From contig CAWIEF010000004.1 of the NCBI GenBank assembly GCA_963835135.1, forward strand, positions 1 to 64,000: a stretch of 64,000 nt of DNA, given 5' to 3'. The notes under the pieces are model-generated. The model was not told where the DNA came from, searched no databases, and saw nothing but the letters and a program-made list of their open reading frames with translations. Both the position numbers and the translations under genes were made by a program. Origin of the DNA: JAVVHH01 sp963835135 (GTDB lineage Bacteria; Pseudomonadota; Alphaproteobacteria; Acetobacterales; Acetobacteraceae). This document shows positions 8,325 to 17,368 of the stretch, in pieces (the first letter of the stretch is position 1; each line of letters begins with the position of its first letter).

Positions 8325-9577
8325 TTCGGATCGAAGCTGAAAACTTGACCTTCATACGGCATACGATTCCGAACTAGCCGCGGCGTCCCGTATTCCACCG
8401 TCAGCGCCCCGCCCATGTCATAGGTGTCGTTGGCGGCCCTGTCAGTGCCGATGACCTGTCCTTGCAGGACCTGTCGATCGAACACGAACGGCAGACCGAC
8501 CGCATCGAGCGCCGATGGACGGTCCATGACCTGGAAATGCAGGTGCGGCGCGCTTGAGTTGCCGCTGTTGCCCAGCTGTCCGAGTTGCTGGCCCTGGCGC
8601 AGCCTTGCGCCAGGAACGAGATTGCCCGGCACGGTATTCGTCTTCAGATGCGCATACAGAATATAGTATCCGCCGCCGACATACTCGATGATGTGGTTGC
8701 CGGGCGCGTCGATCGGCTTGATCCCATCCGGATTTTTGCCCGGGACCTGCTCCGGCATGCCGTCCACCGCTTCAACGACTACGCCATCGGCGGCCGCCAG
8801 CACCGGGGCGCCGAAGAACGGCCAGGAGCTGAGGTCCGTGACAGGTCCTGTGCAGCAGCCGCGGGCCGGCGTCAGCTGCTCGAAATCGATCGAAAACTGC
8901 TCCGGCACTTGGAGTTCGCCATTGAACGGCAGAACCGCGCCGCGATGCGGCGCATAGGTTCCACAGCAACCGTTGCTGTTCCACCAGCGGGGACCGGCGA
9001 GTGGCGGCGCGAGCACGATCGGTTGCAGGCAACCGACCGGAATGGGGTCGGTCGCTTCGTCAATCTCCGGCGGCTGGAGCCCATCGACCTTGACCGATAT
9101 TCGATGGGCGAGGGAGCGAGGGACGTCTTGCGGTCGGCCGTAACGGACATCGAAAAAGCTGACCGCGGAACCGCCGGGCTCCAGCCCGGTGCTGGCGATG
9201 AAGTGTCGGAACGGGAACACCTTACCGGTGACATCCAGCCCGTCTCGGTCGACCACGCGGTTGATGCCGCTGGGCTCGAACCCGGTCGCTGGGTCCGCGG
9301 GCACCATCGACGAGATCACGACCGCAAAGGGACTGACGTTCGTGACCTGTGCCGCGTAGGCCAGATGGACAAATCCGTCAGTCGCCGGAACGGGGATCAA
9401 GCTCGTCTGCAAGATCCGGAGCGTGACCGGCGTCATGTTCAACGGGGCCTGAACGCCGGCCCGGCAGTCTTGCCGGAAGTCTTGCGCGGCATCGCCTTGC
9501 GCCCATGCATTTCCCACAGCAAACAGCACCAGAAGGGTCAAGCCCACGGCGAAATAAGCCCGATAGGAGCTGCGCAC
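8321..9577 (-). CDS. Exported M23-family (LytM-like) metallopeptidase
   Basis: A 418-residue protein with a clear signal peptide (1-27, ending AWA). The first 190 residues are a beta-rich domain of unknown role. The C-terminal part is an M23/LytM domain: H211 and D231 at the expected first zinc motif, then GYYILYAHL (H310) and the hallmark HLHF (H345, H347). M23 enzymes cut peptidoglycan cross-bridges, though many such domains are inactive scaffolds. It is the first gene of the minus-strand run to ampH, which has a second cell-wall peptidase at its other end. Its promoter should lie in 9578-9700. Confidence 0.78.
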   Translation of the reverse strand: MRSSYRAYFAVGLTLLVLFAVGNAWAQGDAAQDFRQDCRAGVQAPLNMTPVTLRILQTSLIPVPATDGFVHLAYAAQVTNVSPFAVVISSMVPADPATGFEPSGINRVVDRDGLDVTGKVFPFRHFIASTGLEPGGSAVSFFDVRYGRPQDVPRSLAHRISVKVDGLQPPEIDEATDPIPVGCLQPIVLAPPLAGPRWWNSNGCCGTYAPHRGAVLPFNGELQVPEQFSIDFEQLTPARGCCTGPVTDLSSWPFFGAPVLAAADGVVVEAVDGMPEQVPGKNPDGIKPIDAPGNHIIEYVGGGYYILYAHLKTNTVPGNLVPGARLRQGQQLGQLGNSGNSSAPHLHFQVMDRPSALDAVGLPFVFDRQVLQGQVIGTDRAANDTYDMGGALTVEYGTPRLVRNRMPYEGQVFSFDPK

Positions 9578-10411
9578 GCGATCTACCTCCTGACGTGACG
9601 GAACGGCGAGCCCACTGTTCCGGCACAGAAATGATGATCAGGGAAAGCCTCCAGCGTGTCAATCGGCACGGCAGGGCGATCCGGTTCTGACGAATACGGT
9701 TGAAAGGGCTGGCGTCGGCTACGGGCGGCGATTCAGGCTGTTCCTGGTAATGGTTGGGACTGGTTGTGTCAGCGATTGCAGAGGACGGATGCATCAGCTT
9801 GTGGGCGGCGCTTAGCCGGGTTCGGGACCATCGTCGCCGCGAGGGTCAGCCGAAAACTCTCACCGCGACCGTGCTGCCCGCCTTACCCCCAAGCCCGGCA
9901 CCAACGGCGCACGAGATCGAGGCGAACAAGCGCATCCTCCAGTCCCTGCAGGAACTTAATCGGATGACTTAACAGCGATGCCTCGATCGGGCGGTGGCTC
10001 TTGCGCAGCAGGCAGCTCGACGACGTGGCCCGCTGGTCGAGCATGTCCTTGAGCTCGGGCGGCGCTTTGGGGAGACGCTAAACGCATCCCAAGAGCCGAC
10101 ACTGCGGCTCGTCGAGGCCGGCACTGTGAGCAAAGAGGAGCGGATCTAGGTCACCGTCTCCAAACACGGCAGCATCATCGCGACGATGAAAGCTGGCGAA
10201 ATATGAAGCTCGCTGGAGAGCGGTTCACCGCTCGTTCATCGACGGCGGGTTATCATAGGTTATTCGCGTTGGACGGTATTCCCATCCGCAAGCCCCCGCT
10301 CCGCTCTCCTGGCGGGCCAGCGCGAAAGAGGAGAGCAGACGGCATTGGCGCCGCAGACGTGGCCTGAATGGAACTTGGGTCGCGACGGCTGGTAGAAATC
10401 CAGCCTCTCAC
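9578..10411. other. Long gap of degenerate sequence
   Basis: No credible gene spans this 834-bp stretch. A 72-codon frame (9754-9972, plus) ends in a helical stretch (EANKRILQSLQELNRM) but lacks a ribosome site. Near 10135-10205 one plus-strand frame reads VSKEERI, a stop, then SKHGSIIATMKAGEI, suggesting a coding remnant broken by a stop codon. The left end should contain the promoter of the minus-strand M23-type gene. Nothing resembling a transposase end or tRNA was found. Confidence 0.4.
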
Positions 10412-10888
10412 TTGAATTCACCGACGGTTAATCTGCTCCGGCTATCAAGGCCTAATCGCTTGGGATCTGGCCATGCGGCCCTCGCGTCGCCCCATCTCGT
10501 TTGTGTAGGAACCGAGACTAAACTCCGGACCCAAGTTCTGGATTCGTTTCTCCAAATGCCAGAGCTGCTCTACGACCGAGCCCTCGCGCTCGCCGCCCAA
10601 GTCCAGACGATGCGCGACCACTTCCTCGAGGTGTCATGCGGCTGTGGCGAGCGCCGGGTGATCGCCCTTGGCGTGATGGCGAGGGATCGGCGCATTTCGA
10701 CCGCTACGCTGGCCCACGTGGCGCTTCGGATCACCTGTCACGGCTGCACCAGCGGCCCGGACGAGGTGCACCTCTGCGCGACGATCGACGGCCGGGAAGC
10801 CGCACAGTTCGGGGGCGGGGTGGTGTGGACAATGCCACTGGTCTCGCGCGGTGTGCAGCCGTCGTGTCATCGGCGGTATCGGGACTGA
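10412..10888 (+). CDS. Small protein with paired-cysteine zinc-ribbon-like motifs, unknown function
   Basis: Up to 158 codons, with an internal ATG near 10556 that may be the true start (giving about 110 residues beginning MPELLYDRAL). The middle holds CGCGERRVI and, about 35 residues later, CHGC, a spacing that suggests a metal-binding ribbon. The pattern resembles small unannotated proteins common in alphaproteobacteria, but I cannot name a family. No good ribosome site is visible at either start. It lies in a region of remnants, so it may itself be decaying. Confidence 0.4.
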   Translation: MNSPTVNLLRLSRPNRLGSGHAALASPHLVCVGTETKLRTQVLDSFLQMPELLYDRALALAAQVQTMRDHFLEVSCGCGERRVIALGVMARDRRISTATLAHVALRITCHGCTSGPDEVHLCATIDGREAAQFGGGVVWTMPLVSRGVQPSCHRRYRD

Positions 10889-11012
10889 CGAGGTCCAACT
10901 CGCTTGTCTGTGCCATCGTCATTTCCGATGGGGCTAGGCCAGCCAGCTGAACCCGGGACTCCGACCCGGTGCCCCATCCATGATCTTCGGAGGTGCGCAT
11001 CGGAGGCACGGG

Positions 11013-11243
11013 ATGACGGTAGCATCGCGGCGCTGGGTAATGCGCCACCTCGGCGCCGGCCGCATGGAGCTGCTCGACCCGGTGGCGGACGACGTCTGGA
11101 CCTTGCCCTGCCCGCGCGCGCTCGATCATACGCCGCCTGGAGACTGGACGCTCGCATTCCGGCGTGATGCGTCCGGCCGGGTTGTCACGGCCCAGGTCGG
11201 CTGCTGGCTCGCCCGGAACCTGGCCTACGATCGCATCGACTGA
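11013..11243 (+). CDS. 76-residue orphan resembling the C-terminal domain of serine hydrolases
   Basis: The ATG at 11013 has GGAGG seven bases upstream, so it could be translated. The product reads like a beta-sheet tail: GRMELLDPV, WTLAFRRDASGRVV, then GCWLARNL. This is reminiscent of the DUF3471-type tail of beta-lactamase-like proteins (a residue pattern judged by eye). No catalytic domain precedes it. It may be a fragment of such a gene or a small independent protein. Its end overlaps the convergent formamidase by 19 bp. Confidence 0.4.
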   Translation: MTVASRRWVMRHLGAGRMELLDPVADDVWTLPCPRALDHTPPGDWTLAFRRDASGRVVTAQVGCWLARNLAYDRID

Positions 11244-12148
11244 GGCTTCGCCACCCACTGCTTGGCAATGCGGCATGCGACGGTGAAGGCGGGATTGAAA
11301 ACGTTTCCGACGTCGTAGCGCACGACCTGGCCCATGAGGTGGCTCGCCGCGCGCGCGTCCAGCCCGTAGTCCTCCCCGAGCCAGTGCAGCATCTCGGTGG
11401 TGGCGTGCTGCAGCGCCTGATCGAGCGGCCTTGCATTGCCGATTGTGAAGATGTCGTCCGCCGTCTCGCCGCGTGGCCAGGCGATACTCCGCTTCAGCAC
11501 CCGGAACGTCACCTCCATCTGGAACGACGTCTCGATGCCGGTGCCGACGATCTCGCCATCGCCTTGGCAGGCATGGCCGTCGCCGAGGTAGAACAGCGCC
11601 CCGGGGACTGCGACGGGGAACCAGGCGGTCGTACCCGGCGCGAACCGACGGTAGTCCATGTTCCCGCCATTCTCGGCGCTGGTCGCCGTCGAGAACGCCT
11701 GGCCGAGCCGCGGCGCGACGCCGAAACACCCGATCATCGGCGCGAGTCGCGGCGCGAAATTCTCGAGGCCGGCCGACGGCTCGCGCAGCCGCACGGTCCC
11801 GGCGTTGCCGTCAATGGTCCAGATCGCGCGCTCATTCGCTGGACGCTCGGGAACTGCGTCCGGGTCGAGCACGGTGAAGGCGAGCGGGGAGAAGGTCCAG
11901 CCGGTGGCGCGGCTGGGCGTCAGCCGGTCGATGCGGACCGAGAGCGTATCGCCGGGCTCCGCGCCCTCGATGTAGAACGGCCCGGTCATCGGATTCGGCC
12001 GTGGCGCGAGCTGCGCCTCGTCGGCGTCGAGCCCGGAGGCGTCGAGCGTATCGGTGATGATGGTGTCCCCATCCGCCACGCGCAGGCACGGCTCGGCGGT
12101 GCCGATCGCGTTGTAGTAGCGGCTCGGGCGGAAGCGATGCGTGGCCAT
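11225..12148 (-). CDS. Acetamidase/formamidase family amidohydrolase
   Basis: A 307-residue cytoplasmic enzyme of the FmdA/AmdA family, which hydrolyses formamide or short amides to ammonia and the acid. Family features include the N-terminal HRF/YYNAIG region, GPFYIEGAEPGDTL, ENFAPRLAPMIGCFG, ENGGNMDYR and LYLGDGHA-type text (LFYLGDGHACQGDGE), which holds metal-binding residues. ATG 12148 is chosen because GGAGA lies seven bases upstream and the family usually starts here. It is a single gene, apparently intact inside an otherwise decayed region, and it fits the amide-hydrolysing theme of the neighbouring amidase cluster. Confidence 0.88.
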   Translation of the reverse strand: MATHRFRPSRYYNAIGTAEPCLRVADGDTIITDTLDASGLDADEAQLAPRPNPMTGPFYIEGAEPGDTLSVRIDRLTPSRATGWTFSPLAFTVLDPDAVPERPANERAIWTIDGNAGTVRLREPSAGLENFAPRLAPMIGCFGVAPRLGQAFSTATSAENGGNMDYRRFAPGTTAWFPVAVPGALFYLGDGHACQGDGEIVGTGIETSFQMEVTFRVLKRSIAWPRGETADDIFTIGNARPLDQALQHATTEMLHWLGEDYGLDARAASHLMGQVVRYDVGNVFNPAFTVACRIAKQWVAKPQSMRS

Positions 12149-12318
12149 CCTGTCTCCGGAGATTATAGGCGCGCCATCCCACAGCCGCGTCCGAGATTTG
12201 GCAACTCGTCCTTTGGCGCCCGCGCCCCAGATTGAGCCATGGCAAATTGGCCTGCTACGCCGAGCTTCGGCGCTGACCTCGGCCCAGATCGCGAAGGCGC
12301 TGCATTCTCTGGGATCCG

Positions 12319-12560
12319 GTGCTGATCCTAGCGGGCATGTCGACGGCGATCCCGTTCGTGCTGTTTCACGGCGCCGGCGCTGGCATGCTGACGATCGTCC
12401 GCCGCACGCTGCCCCTCGCTCTGTTCGGCCCAGCCGGTCACGGCCTACGCACCGGCCTCGTCGCCGCCCCGGCGCGCATCCAGCAAGGCGGTGCGCCGCT
12501 CTTGTTCGGTCTGGTGCCCGACCGGGCCGCTCCTGCCGCGACACTGACTGTATCGATTTC
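12319..12560 (+). pseudogene. Truncated MFS transporter remnant
   Basis: About 80 codons encode the last transmembrane part of an MFS permease: LAGMSTAIPFVLFHGAGAGMLTI, then LPLALFGPAGHGLRTGL, AAPARIQQ and PLLFGLVPDR. This pattern is typical of a drug-resistance MFS subfamily. There is no N-terminal half, and the upstream DNA (12230-12318) is open only in shifted frames. The 3' end dissolves at the junction with gspK. It is a deletion remnant. Confidence 0.6.
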
Positions 12561-12570
12561 GCAACTTGGC

Positions 12571-13410
12571 TCATTGCTGGGCAAGCACGGTCCCTGCAGG
12601 AACCGTCATGCGGCTCCAGGAGTGCACCAGGAAGGGTAGTTCGGCATTGTGCGTCAAACGGATCGTGGCTTGCCGGCCGAAACGGGTTTCGCCCGTGCTC
12701 GCCACGACCTGGATCGTGAACACGCTGTGCTGGGATTGGCTCAAATAGCCGTTTGGGGGCAGGGCGGGGCCGGGTGCGCCGGGTGCGGCGGCGCGCGATG
12801 CGTTCACGATCGCCGCCAGTGACGGATCGTTGCCCGCCAACGCTGCCAGGAGTTCGGGGGCGGTCACGCTCGGGTCGATGCCCGTTGCACGCGTGAGCAC
12901 CGTGAGGAACGGCGCTGCCCGTTCGTAGAGCGCCGGCGTCATGCCTGGGATCGCCAGCAGCTCGGACGTGGTCTCGAAGCCTTTCGGCCTGCCGGTGACT
13001 GCTCCGCGTCGCAAGTCCGAAATGCCCGCCGCGATCGAGGAGGCGGTGTCCGACGAGGCGCCGCAGATCCGAAGCAGGGTCGCGACCATCTCGGGCGGGG
13101 CGGCGTTGATGTCGACCTTTCCGGCCTCGTCCACGATCCGGATCTCCACGGAGATCTGGTCGAGGACGAACCGGTGGACCTGGCCGTCGGCACGCCATGC
13201 TGCTTCAGGCCGCAAGTCGAGCATCGCGACGATGGCGCGGATGACCCCTGCCTCCGCGGCCGCTTCGGTCTGGGCGAGCAGGGCGCCGTTGCGGGAAAGC
13301 ATCCCCTGTTTGCGGGCCTGACTGCTCACGCTCGCCCCGACGATGCCGACGAGTAGCAAGGTCCAGAGCACGACCAGCAGCGCCATCCCGCTTTCGCGCG
13401 ACCGTTTCAT
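12571..13410 (-). CDS. gspK: Type II secretion minor pseudopilin GspK-like
   Basis: A 279-residue protein of the GspK type, the tip pseudopilin of the type II secretion system. The N-terminus (MKRSRESG, then a hydrophobic helix from M9) is a prepilin-peptidase site, and the +5 residue is not Glu, as is usual in GspK. A helix-hairpin-like region with VDINAAPPEM and ELLAIPGM matches the GspK core. ATG 13410 overlaps the upstream gene by four bases. No other gsp gene is present in the window, so this looks like an orphan left from a larger cluster. Whether it is functional is doubtful. Confidence 0.75.
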   Translation of the reverse strand: MKRSRESGMALLVVLWTLLLVGIVGASVSSQARKQGMLSRNGALLAQTEAAAEAGVIRAIVAMLDLRPEAAWRADGQVHRFVLDQISVEIRIVDEAGKVDINAAPPEMVATLLRICGASSDTASSIAAGISDLRRGAVTGRPKGFETTSELLAIPGMTPALYERAAPFLTVLTRATGIDPSVTAPELLAALAGNDPSLAAIVNASRAAAPGAPGPALPPNGYLSQSQHSVFTIQVVASTGETRFGRQATIRLTHNAELPFLVHSWSRMTVPAGTVLAQQ

Positions 13411-14205
13411 GACGGGTGGAAGCTCTCCAGCGAGACCAGTCGCTTGCGCGCCGGGTCGACCCACATCACCCGCGCGGCAGCCCGGCGCGATGCATCCGCC
13501 CCGAACGAGAGCGGAGGCAGCACGCCCGTGGTGAAATCGGTGATGCCAGCGATGGTGTCGCGGAGCCGCGCCCGCGTCAGCGCTGGACCAGCCGTGCCGA
13601 GCGAGCGCTCGAACAGCTTCACGCCGACATAGGCGTCGCGCAGCAGCTCCGGATGACCGCCGCCGAGCTCTCCGACCACACGCCTGAAATCGTAGGCGCC
13701 CCGGGAGCGAGGATCGACACCGCCATAGCTCGTCACCAGGAAGGCGGCGGCGCAGGCGTCCAAGGCCGGGTCGCGAAGCACGGCCCCCAGCTGCTGGCTC
13801 CGGCCGAGCAGCACGGGATGCCAGTCGAGCGCCTTGATCGCTGCAAGGAACTGCAACGTCTGCTCGCCGGATGCGAAGACCAGCACCGCGTCCAGGCTGG
13901 CCTGCCGAAACGCCGCAAGGTTCGCCGCCGAAGCGGAGTCCTGGGCCACGATGACGGCGCCAACGCGCCGGGCCTCGTCGCTGGCCGCCGCCGCGGCTAC
14001 GTCGTTCTCGCGGCCGCCACCGCTGAGCACACCCAGTCGGAGCGGCCGGTCCGCGACCGCTGCGGCAAACGGCATGGAGGAGGACTGCGCCGCGACCTGG
14101 ACCAGGGTCCGCGCCTGGTCCGCGACGCTCGGCTCGATCCACACGGAGCCCCGGTCGGTATCGTCGAGCGGCGTGGCGATCGGCGCGGGAACTGGAAAGT
14201 ACGAG
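13407..14205 (-). pseudogene. 5'-truncated periplasmic-binding protein (type I fold)
   Basis: The frame encodes the C-terminal two-thirds of a leucine-binding-type protein: LRLGVLSGGG, VAQDSASAANLAAFR, VLVFASGEQTLQFL, then DAYVGVKLFERSL and ITDFTTGVLPPLSFG. Upstream, to about 14399, the frame stays open but reads as arginine/serine-rich non-coding text with no signal peptide or start, so the N-terminal lobe is lost. The stop overlaps the gspK ATG by four bases (ATGA), suggesting the two were once an operon. The full-length form could have been an ABC-transporter receptor or a periplasmic accessory protein. Confidence 0.55.
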
Positions 14206-14418
14206 TAGGTTTTAGCCGACGCGAAAAGCAATCTAATGTTGTCGTTGCGCGCGTGCCGACTTCGCGCCGATGCAATAAGCCGGCTCCGACGCTGGAGGTT
14301 GGGATTAAACCGGCCGTGCGGTGTGCCACGGCCGCTCTCGACCACACGAGGTGGCAGCCGTAGCAGGTCCGGTGTTGAATGCCATCGAATGAGCCTCATC
14401 CGAGGACGACATCGAAGA

Positions 14419-14721
14419 TCAACCGCGGATCATAATTTCGACGGTATCGGCTGGAACACCGAATGTCAGCGCCAATCGCCTCTTCGCTTCCGGGATAGTT
14501 ATTCCGCTTTCAGCCAACGTATTTACCTTTGTGGATTTCTGCCCTTTTTGGGCATCCGCCACGACCTCACGGTCCACCTGCGCCAGAGTGTCGGCACATC
14601 CTTGCGCCATCTGCCCTCTGCCTCTCAAGCTGTAGAACCACCGCAGGCGAGTTTTGTGCCTCTTCCGGCCCAAAATCAAACCTCCGCAATGATTTCGCTC
14701 GATTTCGGTGAAGAAGACCAT
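14419..14721 (-). CDS. Hypothetical protein, 100 residues
   Basis: Unrecognised. ATG 14721 is preferred because GAGGAA immediately precedes it; a TTG at 14745 is possible. The N-terminal half is basic and aromatic (GRKRHKTRLRWFYS). The C-terminal half has an amphipathic end (ITIPEAKRRLALTFGVPADT) of the kind seen in small regulatory or toxin-antitoxin proteins, but no family can be named. It is coupled to the 68-residue gene just upstream, whose stop lies 8 bp before this start. Base composition here is clearly more AT-rich than in the flanking genes, suggesting transfer. Confidence 0.5.
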   Translation of the reverse strand: MVFFTEIERNHCGGLILGRKRHKTRLRWFYSLRGRGQMAQGCADTLAQVDREVVADAQKGQKSTKVNTLAESGITIPEAKRRLALTFGVPADTVEIMIRG

Positions 14722-14729
14722 CATTTCCT

Positions 14730-14936
14730 CTACGGTAATCGACAAGGCCTTCGTGATTGGTTCTCCGGTCGTTTCAACAGCATCAGGTCCTGAGCGGCTG
14801 CCCGATCGTAACCGCGAGTTAGTATGTGGTCGTATTCATAGGATTTGCGAAGAAGATCCTTAACGACGTTCATATCAAAGAGCTCAGGCTTGCCTGAAAC
14901 CCTAAGTCGTTGACGACGCGTCACATACGGTTTCAT
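14730..14936 (-). CDS. Hypothetical protein, 68 residues
   Basis: Unrecognised small basic protein. ATG 14936 has GAGAGAGG just upstream, a good ribosome site. The sequence begins MKPYVTRRQRLRV and continues with a helical, charged core (LLRKSYEYDHILTRGYDRAAAQDLM). It precedes the 100-residue gene by 8 bp in the same direction, and the pair looks like a two-gene unit. A toxin-antitoxin or phage-derived origin is conceivable but nothing in the sequence proves it. Confidence 0.45.
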   Translation of the reverse strand: MKPYVTRRQRLRVSGKPELFDMNVVKDLLRKSYEYDHILTRGYDRAAAQDLMLLKRPENQSRRPCRLP

Positions 14937-15428
14937 GGCCTCTCTCGTTGAAAACGGCTCGATACTTGGCGCTAGCGTCTATATGGCACGATAGAATTCT
15001 TATGGGGAGCTACATGAGTCTTACATGGCTTTTGACGGCTTTATCGGGCGTTACCGCTCGGGAGCAAGCTCTTATTGGAAGATGGTAGGAGCGGGTATCG
15101 AGGCCCATTTGGATCCTTCGCAAGACTTCTTCGTAGGTCGTTTGCAAGCTGCGGGCTGTTTCGGGCGGCATGTGGCCGGAATTCACTGGCTTGGCGGCTC
15201 GCGATCACCACTGCGTCGGCCGGCAGCATCCCGTCCTCGGGCTCAACGCCGCAGAGCCTCTCGCCCCGGCGCACCAATGGTGTCCGATGAAACGGTGAGA
15301 TCACGCGTGAGATCAGCGAACTCTGCTGTCGGTAATTAGGAGCAAATCAAGATGGTTGCGCGTCCCCGCAACCAACACACATCCAAGGTCGAACGCTGGC
15401 GTCCGGTCGTAAGTCCTATGGTGTGAGA
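14937..15428. other. Gap without a supported gene
   Basis: The left part should contain the promoter of the small minus-strand pair. One minus-strand frame around 15190-15290 reads GVEPEDGMLPADAVVIASRQ, reminiscent of the end of a flavin-dependent oxidoreductase, but it is short, has no start signal and runs into unrelated text. I treat it as a possible remnant only. Confidence 0.3.
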
Positions 15429-17033
15429 TCACTCGATCGTAATCTGGGTGAAGTCTTGATACCAGCTTTGTGCCGGTTTGAAGTTTTTGACTGTCTTGGC
15501 AAGGCCGCGTGGGTTTTGGTCGTGGACGATGAACAGCCAAGGCGCCTCGTCAACCACGATGGAATGGGCTTGGGCTAGTAGCTTGGTCTGCTCCGTCGGG
15601 TCGAAGATGGACTGCGCTTGGCGCAGCAGCGCGTCCAGCCGATCGTTCTTGTAGTGACCCCAGTTGTAGTTCGTTGGCGAGAAGCTGTCCGACGCATAGT
15701 ATCGGAACATACTGGACGGGTCGGTGTAGCTAAGACTGATGTTGACGGCGTCGTCGCCATGTGAGGCCGGGGCGTTGGGGGCGCTGCGGATCGCGACCAA
15801 CATAGTGCCCCACTCGACCACGTCGAATTCGATGTTCATGCCGACGGCCGCGAAATTCTGCTGCATGAGCTCGTTCATCGGGATCGGCACCATCTGGCCG
15901 GAGCCGGAGGTCGAAATCATGATCTTGGCCTTCAGAGTCCGCGTGGGACCGTAGCCGGCCTCCTTCAGCAGCGCCTTCGCCTTGTCCGGGTCGTACGTGT
16001 AATGATGGGTCGGGGTGCCGAACTCCGGACTGCCCGGGGGATACAGCCCGGCCGCTGGCTTGCCGGTCTGGTTCAGCATGCCGCACATACCCTCGCGGTC
16101 GATCGCGTAATTGGCTGCTTGGCGCACGCGCACGTCCTCGAACGGCGAGCCCGGCATCGTGTTGAACACGTAGGGATAGGTATGCGGGTAAGGCCATAGA
16201 CTGACCTGGAACCCGGCTTGCTTCAACGATGGAATGGAGTCGGGCGGGGGCACCTCGATCCAATCCACCTGGCCTGACCGCAGAGCCGCCAGCCGCGTCG
16301 TCGCTTCCGGCATTGGGTAGACGGTCATCTTCTCCAGCTTCGGAATACGGGCCTTGTCCCAATACTTCTCGTTCCGCAGCATCTCCACATACTGGCCGGC
16401 GACAACACGGTTGATCTTAAACGGACCGGTCCCAATCGGCTTCTTTGCGAACTCCTGCCAGCTCTTGCCCGATTTCTCCCATTGGGTCGGGCTAACGATC
16501 AGGATCCGGGTCACAAGATACGGAAAGAAACCGAACGGATACTTGGTGGTGATTGCAAGCGTATTGTCGTCGACCTTCTCGTATGTGTCGAGCATCGACA
16601 CCGTCGCCTTCACGATCGGCGCGGCGGGAGCGTCGTACTGCGGGCTCTTGTCGTCGTAGATGCGTGCGAAATTCCACAGGATGGCGTCGACCGTGACCGG
16701 GGTGTCGTCATGGAACATGACGCCCTGGCGCAGCGTGAACAGCCAGCGTTTCGGCGTCTCGGCATCGACCTTCCATGCCGAGGCCAGCCCGGGAACAATC
16801 CCTGCGGTCGCCTCGGGATGGCCGAAGTCCCAGTTCACCAGAGCGTCGTACGCGGGGTAGCCGAGAAAACGGAACCCTTCGCCACCATTGTTTGGAATGC
16901 CGGTGACGGTCGGCAGGTCTGCCGACGTCATCCCCACCCGCAGCACTTGCGGCAACGCCGCCCGCGCGGCGGGAGCCCGAGAGAGCAGGGCAGCCGCCCC
17001 GGTGCCGAAAATGACGCTGCGACGATCGGGCAT
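15429..17033 (-). CDS. ABC transporter solute-binding protein, family 5 (dipeptide/nickel type)
   Basis: A 534-residue periplasmic receptor. MPDRRSVIFGTGAAALL is a twin-arginine-like leader. The mature part has the family-5 layout: YDALVNWDF near residue 60, LRQGVMFHDDTPVTVDAILWNF, then GTGPFKI and the domain-closing FEDVRVRQAANYAIDRE. GAGG seven bases before ATG 17033 fixes the start. It is transcribed away from the permease/ATPase operon beginning at 17369, and almost certainly feeds that transporter. The downstream amidases suggest an amide or short peptide-like ligand. Confidence 0.88.
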   Translation of the reverse strand: MPDRRSVIFGTGAAALLSRAPAARAALPQVLRVGMTSADLPTVTGIPNNGGEGFRFLGYPAYDALVNWDFGHPEATAGIVPGLASAWKVDAETPKRWLFTLRQGVMFHDDTPVTVDAILWNFARIYDDKSPQYDAPAAPIVKATVSMLDTYEKVDDNTLAITTKYPFGFFPYLVTRILIVSPTQWEKSGKSWQEFAKKPIGTGPFKINRVVAGQYVEMLRNEKYWDKARIPKLEKMTVYPMPEATTRLAALRSGQVDWIEVPPPDSIPSLKQAGFQVSLWPYPHTYPYVFNTMPGSPFEDVRVRQAANYAIDREGMCGMLNQTGKPAAGLYPPGSPEFGTPTHHYTYDPDKAKALLKEAGYGPTRTLKAKIMISTSGSGQMVPIPMNELMQQNFAAVGMNIEFDVVEWGTMLVAIRSAPNAPASHGDDAVNISLSYTDPSSMFRYYASDSFSPTNYNWGHYKNDRLDALLRQAQSIFDPTEQTKLLAQAHSIVVDEAPWLFIVHDQNPRGLAKTVKNFKPAQSWYQDFTQITIE

Positions 17034-17368
17034 GTTCAAACCTCGAGGCTTTGTGTCTGCAGAGTAAGGCGGGAATGGCCGCAGCAAGGGGCGTGCCACT
17101 CCGCTGCACAGCTCGACCATACGGGGCAATCAAGCTCATCGCGGGTTCTACCCCGGGGCCACGGCGTGACCGCCTCGCCAGACTCCTCTCGACAGATCTG
17201 CTTACTAAACGTGCAATCAATACAAAAAGACCATCCCATGTGCAATTTCCAAACGCCTCAAAGTCGGGTCGAGCATACAATAGGCAAAATTAGGTAGCCG
17301 GCTGGCACGGCTGAGGTTAGCGTTCGCTGGCCGAGCGTAGCCCCGCCGGTCCAAAAGGAGGAGCTCGG
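17034..17368. promoter_or_regulatory. Divergent control region of the ABC transporter
   Basis: A 335-bp region separates the solute-binding gene (minus) from the permease operon (plus). It becomes AT-rich around 17215-17300 and contains a TACAAT-like element near 17274 that could serve as a -10 box for the plus-strand operon; no matching -35 box is convincing. A strong GGAGG precedes ATG 17369. No operator palindrome stood out. Confidence 0.35.

Noticed and set aside
10935..10985. tRNA-like text (CCAGCTGAACCCGGGACTCCGACCCGG) in the gap before 11013
   Set aside because: The T-loop does not fit the consensus, and no acceptor, D or anticodon arms can be folded around it.
12149..13198. Upstream extension of the formamidase frame
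   Set aside because: It overlaps gspK in another frame and lacks similarity to the family; GGAGA supports the start at 12148.
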